Assembly: GCF_020740795.1 (NCBI RefSeq) | Contig: NC_067293.1 | Coordinates: 20,402,378-20,466,377, forward strand | Direction of reading: 5' to 3' | From: Apus apus | Lineage: Eukaryota; Chordata; Aves; Apodiformes; Apodidae | Length of the DNA: 64,000 bases | Part shown: positions 58,080 through 64,000 of the stretch, in pieces | How the letters are laid out: each line of letters opens with the position of its first letter | Position numbering within the stretch: the stretch's first letter is position 1 | Notes under the pieces: generated by a model | Seen by the model: the letters and a program-made list of their open reading frames with translations, nothing else | What the model was told of the DNA's origin: nothing | Databases searched by the model: none | Position numbers and translations under genes: made by a program

Positions 58080-61000
58080 AGGCAAGGACCATGGTGCCAT
58101 TTCTGCACCAACAAGCCCTCACCAAAGGTGCTGATGTTGCTGCCCTTGGGCTTGTAAATGGATCGTGAGATCAGGATGAACCACAGGCCTTTGTCACAAA
58201 TGTCACTCAACTGGTTGACTTCATTCTCACTTGCTGTACTTCTGCTTTTTGCTTCAACAGTGCTGTTTTCCACTAGAATATTGTCACATGCCAGTCCATA
58301 AAAACATCATTTTAGCTTTCCTGACTCATGAACCCTCTAGAATGTAAGCTGCCTGAATTCACAGAGTTGAAAGATCTAAATGTTGCTTTTTGTCCCAGCC
58401 ATCACCTACCTCTCTCTCCTGGAAGGGACTGCTGTGCAGCTGTGAAATTACTTGCTCATGGGCTGCCACGCCAGCAGTTTTCCAGCTTCTGAACCAATAG
58501 CATTGGATCTCACTGTGCCATTTCAGGAGGAACAGAAGAACTCAAAAGGAAAATATCCACAAGATATACAAGATACCACAAGATATTAATCCTGTGGTAG
58601 ATATGGACATGATCCTTAATCTCTATCAGATTTGTTCCATAGTCCACATTTTCAGCCTTCAAAACATGAGAAGACATGTCCTGACATGCCCTTCCACTGA
58701 GTGCCAGGAGGAGCCTTAGGATCTTCAGGGCTTATGCAGTGGCACAAGTAACAAATTCCCTTGGTAAAATTGAACCAATAATCCAGATAAATTCAAGTAA
58801 CTGTCGCACTCCCTGTAGGACACAAATAGGACTCTCTGGAAAGTGTTACCTTTATAACTGCTTGATGAACTAACCTTCATGACTTTTATTAGTCCTTGAA
58901 TTTGACCATGGAAAAGTGCCATTTGCTGTACAAATAAACTCACCAGCTGTCTGCCATTTCAAAGCATTTTGCTTCTTTCTGGTGACATGTCCACATCTGG
59001 TCCAAGTTTGAGAACCATCTAGCTTTTTCTTAGGTAACCAGTCACCAGTGTCAGCACCACAACTCATGCACAGATGACTAGAAGGGCACTCTGTGATAGA
59101 CAAGTGCGAGAAAACTGCCTTGCTGGAAGTTATTTCTCCTTTGGTTCTGGTGCAACTTGTTCAGTTACCAAAGTGGCAGCTAATGAGACATGCCTGAGCT
59201 GCACACTGCTATGGCGAGGACATCTAATTCCAGCTTGCAACAAGTTCAGAGCCTAGAGGTTCAAGTGTCACAAAACATCAGAATGTGCCATCTGTCTTTG
59301 GAAACTGGGAAACAAAGAGTTTCTAAATATGCAAGGACCTCCATGTGTTCCTGGGACCACAGAGCAAGAAGACAGAGAAATTCAAACACACACAGAGAGG
59401 AATGTCTCCCCTCCTCCCCGTGTATGTGCTTCAGTCAGGATGTTTGTACAAGAAGAAAGTCAGTGGAACAATAAAACCTACATGTCAGATGTTAAAGGGA
59501 AGTCTAGAGTCAAACACACCAGTAGACAAGACTGAGTCCAGTTCATCCTTATGATGAGACCATCCACCCAAACATGCACATCACAGCATCTTTGCTCAGG
59601 GACCAAATGGATAATGGCAGCAATGTGGTGCTTGGCACTTTGCACTTTTCACCCAAGAATTGCAAAACACTTTACAAGAAAGCCTAAATATACCTTAATG
59701 TCAGATGGCAGGGGCTGTAAAGAGTTAGCTTGGTTTCTTTTGCGCATGAAAAAGACACTATTCCATTACACCACAAACCAGAAAGCTCTAATTCACCTGG
59801 AAATGATGATTTTAATGAATAGCAAGGAATTACAGCCAGTCAGACACTAAGGCCAGTGGACTTGCATGTCTTCACTCTTAAAAAGGGAGTTCCTGTAGCC
59901 TTTTGAAGTTACTATTTGTAATACTAAAGATTATATTAAAAAATGGACACAAAGGTCCCCACTTTAATAAGCACTTCATTATTTATTCAAAGTGGAAGAG
60001 CTCTCAGCAAAGCTGAAAGGTCCTCCTAGTTAAGGGGAGACCAATAGCCCCAGAGAGGGCTTTGGAAGTTGCATGCCAGGGCCAGAGGGAGCTTCATGTG
60101 AAGATGGATCTACTCCATAGCCGACTACAGACCTTCACAAAGATGTGAGAGTGAAGAACTGGACAAAGAAGCTAATGAGAGTCAAAAGCTCTGCCATGAA
60201 GGATTCCAGCTGTTGCTTTAGCTGGAAATGCTGCAAGAATGACTCTTCTTAACACCCTCTTTGTTCAGAGCTACATTTATTCACCCCTCACTGGTGGGAA
60301 GGAAAGTGCTGTGGACCACATCTGGGAAGACATAATTTGAGATAAGGTCCTGGCAGTGGGAGGAGTGCCTGTCCCAAGCCTCTTCCTCAGGGGCACAGGC
60401 AGGAAGGAGTGGTCTACAAGTAGAAGCAGTTTTGGGCGAGGACTTGGCTCTCCGGCGCTGTGAGCGCGGCTGCTCCTGGCAGGACTCCTGCCACTCCACA
60501 TGTTACTGCAGGGGACAGGAGCTGGGTGGGGTGGCAGGGGTGGTGGGGACAATGACAGGAAATGCCTCTGCTCTGCTTATGCTCCAGAGAGGAAGGGAGT
60601 CTGCGGGTGGGCAAGAAGGGATGTGGTGTGAACGGTGTCTGCATGAACGCCCGAGGAGAGGAAAGTGCTTGGGTGGGAAGGGAGAGCAAGCAGGAGGGAA
60701 ATGGCTGTGGGTGGCTGGGAAGGGGAGCCTGCTGGAAAGCACTGGGAGCAGAGGGCTGCACAAGGGGATGAGAGGCACAATGTCTGTGGGTGGCACAGAG
60801 GTGGGTGCAGCTACCAAGCACGACACCCCATCCTGGGTGCTCAGACCTACTTTTCCAGCGCCATGGGCTACACTGTTGATTCACCCTGTTAACACTCCAT
60901 ATCCAGCAGAAAACTGGTGGTGTCACAGCCTGGGGAGAGTGCCAAGGAGTAGCCAGAGCTGTCCATCCCTTCAAGCAAATAAACACTGCATCTTTTCTAA

Positions 61001-62815
61001 GCTCCCTGGAGTGAACAGTGAGACTCCAGAGATGCTGTACTGCTGGTGATTTGAGGATCATTCTGAAACAACCTCTCCAGAATTGTTTCTCCTGATTGGA
61101 GTCATTGAGCCATCTTCTCTTTACCAAATATATTCACATGTATCAGTGCTACCACAGGGAAAGCAAAAACTTCCTCCTCCACTGCAGTAGCCTTCCAACC
61201 ACACTCTTCCATATGACTTTGGCACTTTGCAGTTCAAGGGTTTGTTTCTTCTGGTTTAAAACAGAAAATAAAAATAGCTTGGGTAGAAGACTGCCTTGGT
61301 CCACGTGGCTTGGACCAGGGTGCAGCTGACTCTCATCAACCTGAGGTGCTGACCTTTAAGATTGGAACCCCTCTACATGCCAGATTCCTGAACAACAAGT
61401 TGGCATCTGCTAGGTAGATTGATAAGTACAATGAGTTCAATTGAAGCCAAAATAGAGAAAAAACCCTAAGCTGCTTCTGCAGAGAGTGAAAACATATAAA
61501 TAGTGAGCTAGTAGGAGACTGTACTCAAAATTCCAGAGGATCGTGGTAATCTGATCTTTACACTGGCTTCATCAGTTTGGAGTCCTTCCAAACAATCAGA
61601 CCAAAGCAACACACACTTGGTCTTAGCCCCTGCATGTGACCTTCATGCCCTGGCTGTTGTGACCCTGGTTTGCAAAGAGTTTATGTTCGTTCCCTTGGTG
61701 GATTCTAATTGCTCTTGATCAGCTTCAAATAGAAGGGTAAATGTTAAAAAACCACAAAGGGAGTCTTCAGAGGTCGTCAACATTGGGCCTAGGTGTTGAT
61801 CTCATGGCAACAGTTACCTCAGAGGTGTGTTTGGCTGTGTTCAAATTCACAGAACTGCCTCTTGCCAAAGATCCTTTAAGTGGGCCAAAACCATCTGTAA
61901 ACACCTGGCCAGAAGCACTTGCTGCATACAGGGGCAATTCATGTGTCTCATGTCAACTCACATATACTCCTGGTAGAAAATGTGGGGTGTGCAGCTCCAG
62001 TCAGCCCCTCCCTGCTGTTGATGGTCCATCTCGGGTGCCCCAACATGCAGGTCCAACATGAGGGAGCTCACCAGCTGTGCAGCACAGCCCTCACCCCTGC
62101 AGTTCATGGCCCTGGATCCCAGGTGAGGGACCATTCCCAGGTTTTATTATCTTATTTCAGGGTAAAATCAGTCCTGGGCAAGCCATCTGAACTTCTCTGT
62201 GCTCCTCACAATTAATCCACTTCCATCAAGAAGGGAGGTGTTCCTGTCAGTCCAGTTTTCCAGGTTGACCATAGATTCTGAACCTCAGACAGGATAGGAA
62301 GGGGACTGCTGAAAGCTCTGTGTCTGTACTTACAGGTGCCTTTTTAGTTAGGCAGAATGCAAATAAAACTTGAAATTTAAAATCCTGGTACTCTTCACAC
62401 CAAATGGTGCTCCAACACCAGCCTTATTATTTCACATTCATGTTGCAGTGAGGATTGCTGACTCCATTCTCTGTTTGTTGCTGTTGTATGAAGCATGGCA
62501 AACACAGGGACTGCTGCATCTTCCCAAGGTCACAGTGACATACTTTTAAACATGAACTGAACTATTTCCTTTGTGCAACCCCAAAGCCTGAGGAATGCAG
62601 CTATGACTTCTGTGTTCGTAGCTCAGCAAGTCTGAAAAGGCTCCACACTTAGGAGCAAACAATCCTACAGAAGCCCAAACCAGTACCGGTGAGGCTCAGG
62701 AGGTGCCATACTCCACAGAGGCTAGATCTCTGGATGAACTTTGGGAGCGGATCCTGCAGGCTCAGCAGGATCAAATATTGGCACTGTGTCACAAAACCAC
62801 AGAGTAGCTTGTCCA
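58080..62815. other. No gene recognised
   Basis: No splice-bounded open exon chain is visible. The 60.3-60.9 kb part is purine- and GC-skewed, which creates long chance reading frames on both strands. Confidence 0.45.
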
Positions 62816-62819
62816 TCTG

Positions 62820-63030
62820 CCCTTCAAAGCCAATGCAGCTAGATCACATTTCTGGGGGCCTTATTCAGCCGAGCTTCCAATATCTCCAAGGATGGAGATC
62901 CCATGAAATCTTCAAGTAACCTTGTCTGTGTCTGACTTACCCTCATGGTGAAAAAAATACTGTTCATATCTAACCAGAGTTTGATGTTTGGCAGCTCAAA
63001 TCTGTTGCCTGACATCCTACCACTCTGCAT
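62820..63030 (-). mobile_element. Old CR1-like fragment
   Basis: On the minus strand the translation IFFTMRVSQTQTRLLEDFMG then SPSLEILEARLNKAPRN matches the conserved CR1 3' region (RV..RLP.E...SPSLE..). It is highly diverged and the terminus is not clear. Confidence 0.55.
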
Positions 63031-63034
63031 CTCT

Positions 63035-64000
63035 GAGGACAGCCTGACTGCCCTCTCTATACCTTCTCCTTGGCTATCATCATATTGAGGTGGTTCTGCC
63101 TTAGAGGTGACAAAATGTGGAGCTGAAATTGCAACTGTGTGAAAACAGCAAAGAAAGGAGCTGGGAGGAAGGTGATCAGAACCTCAGAAGAATCTGATCC
63201 TAGAAGCTGAGAGAGTTGAAGAATGGAAACCCTAGTTGTTTTCTGAACACAGTGTTTCTCCCTATTTGATGTGGCTGCTCAGAACTGCTCCCAGCAATGA
63301 CTGCAGGGAAAACACAGGTTCATCCCACAGGGATCAGGCCCTCCGTGCTGTGCCTGCCTGACATTCTTGGTGCTCAACATATGCAATAAATCATTTCCAC
63401 AAGCTGCTGTGCATTCCTCTCCAAACACACAGGGGATGTGCCCATCGCCTCATCCCTTCCAAGGGCTCAATCAGCTACGCAGGGCCAGGGCTGGGAGCCT
63501 GCAGGGAGAACAGCCCAGCCTGCACAGGCTGAGTGCTACCATGGCAAAAGCTCCTGCTCTCAAAAACACATATTTTCCCATAAATGGCCAGTCACTGAGA
63601 ACCAGTCACCACGAGCAACTACGGGCATAGGGAGGAGCTCTGACGTCCATTAATGATGAGGGAGCAGCTCTGTGACATGTTTGGACCCCAGGATAAAATC
63701 GTAGGTGGCTTCACAGCCATGGAAGTGCCCACAGAGAGTGCTGGGGCAGAGTAGCCAGTACAGGGGGCTGGGCCCTGCCACATGTCCCCTGTGGGACCTT
63801 GAGGAGCCCCACCACCAGCAGCTCTCTCTCACAGGGCTCTCGCCAGCTCCAGTGGGAGCAGGAGCCCATGGGCACCACCACACTTCTGCTTAGTGGGGAG
63901 CTCAGAGGAGCTGGGGCAGCCTGGTCCTGAGGAACTGGGGCTCTGGAAGCCTCAAGAGGTGCTGGGCTGGGAGCCAAGGGGCACGGAGTGGCACCAAACC
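63035..64000. other. 3' end of window, no gene recognised
   Basis: Only chance reading frames were seen. Confidence 0.45.

Noticed and set aside
60414-61127. 237-codon minus-strand frame and overlapping 205-codon plus-strand frame
   Set aside because: Strand-skewed composition opens frames on both strands; neither shows a domain or plausible exon boundaries.
1-64000. CRISPR arrays, bacterial operons, phage or prokaryotic defence systems
   Set aside because: The sequence is a vertebrate chromosome; no regularly spaced repeats or compact operon layout were seen.
20510-64000. Search for known VSIG4 neighbours (for example HEPH or MSN exons)
   Set aside because: No cupredoxin, FERM or other recognisable exon was seen; the stretch may be intergenic or long introns, and this cannot be settled from the window.

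Overview
The window is vertebrate nuclear DNA, almost certainly from a bird. It has spliced genes with GT-AG introns, no operons, and many CR1 LINE fragments with the typical ATTCTRTG-type 3' end. The only host protein-coding genes I can support lie between about 4.1 and 21.2 kb: two adjacent plus-strand genes of the VSIG4/CRIg family (the complement C3b/iC3b receptor of macrophages). Everything else is repeats and sequence in which I recognise no gene.

Region by region: 0-3.1 kb holds a decayed CR1 copy with endonuclease and reverse-transcriptase segments. 4.3-10.5 kb is VSIG4-like gene A, eight coding exons that join into an uninterrupted 386-residue reading frame. 13.9-20.5 kb is VSIG4-like gene B, seven coding exons joining into 374 residues. 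Both encode a signal peptide, a V-set Ig domain, a second Ig domain (C2/I type), a short stalk, one membrane span and a tyrosine-bearing cytoplasmic tail. Exon phases match exon for exon. Gene B lacks a usable copy of the first stalk exon. 21.2-64 kb is gene-poor and carries CR1 fragments (the largest at 49-50 kb and 56.5-58.1 kb), one retroviral LTR (39.95-40.20 kb), a GC-rich minisatellite (40.7 kb), a compound hairpin (25.5 kb) and short simple repeats.

The main observations concern the VSIG4 pair. The V-set exons have diverged (about 58% protein identity by hand count), yet the second Ig exon with its flanks is identical over 333 bp except for one silent base. That block stops exactly at a CR1 inserted in intron 2 of gene A, which points to recent gene conversion limited by the insertion. 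Both genes also carry an extra last exon beyond the point where, from memory, mammalian VSIG4 ends. In both tails two tyrosines are spaced 11 residues apart, resembling an imperfect ITAM. In both, a TGA stop overlaps the exon 7 splice donor, so retaining that intron would give a short mammalian-like tail. The two genes may therefore be paired receptors sharing one Ig domain but differing in ligand-facing domain, stalk and signalling tail; this is inference.
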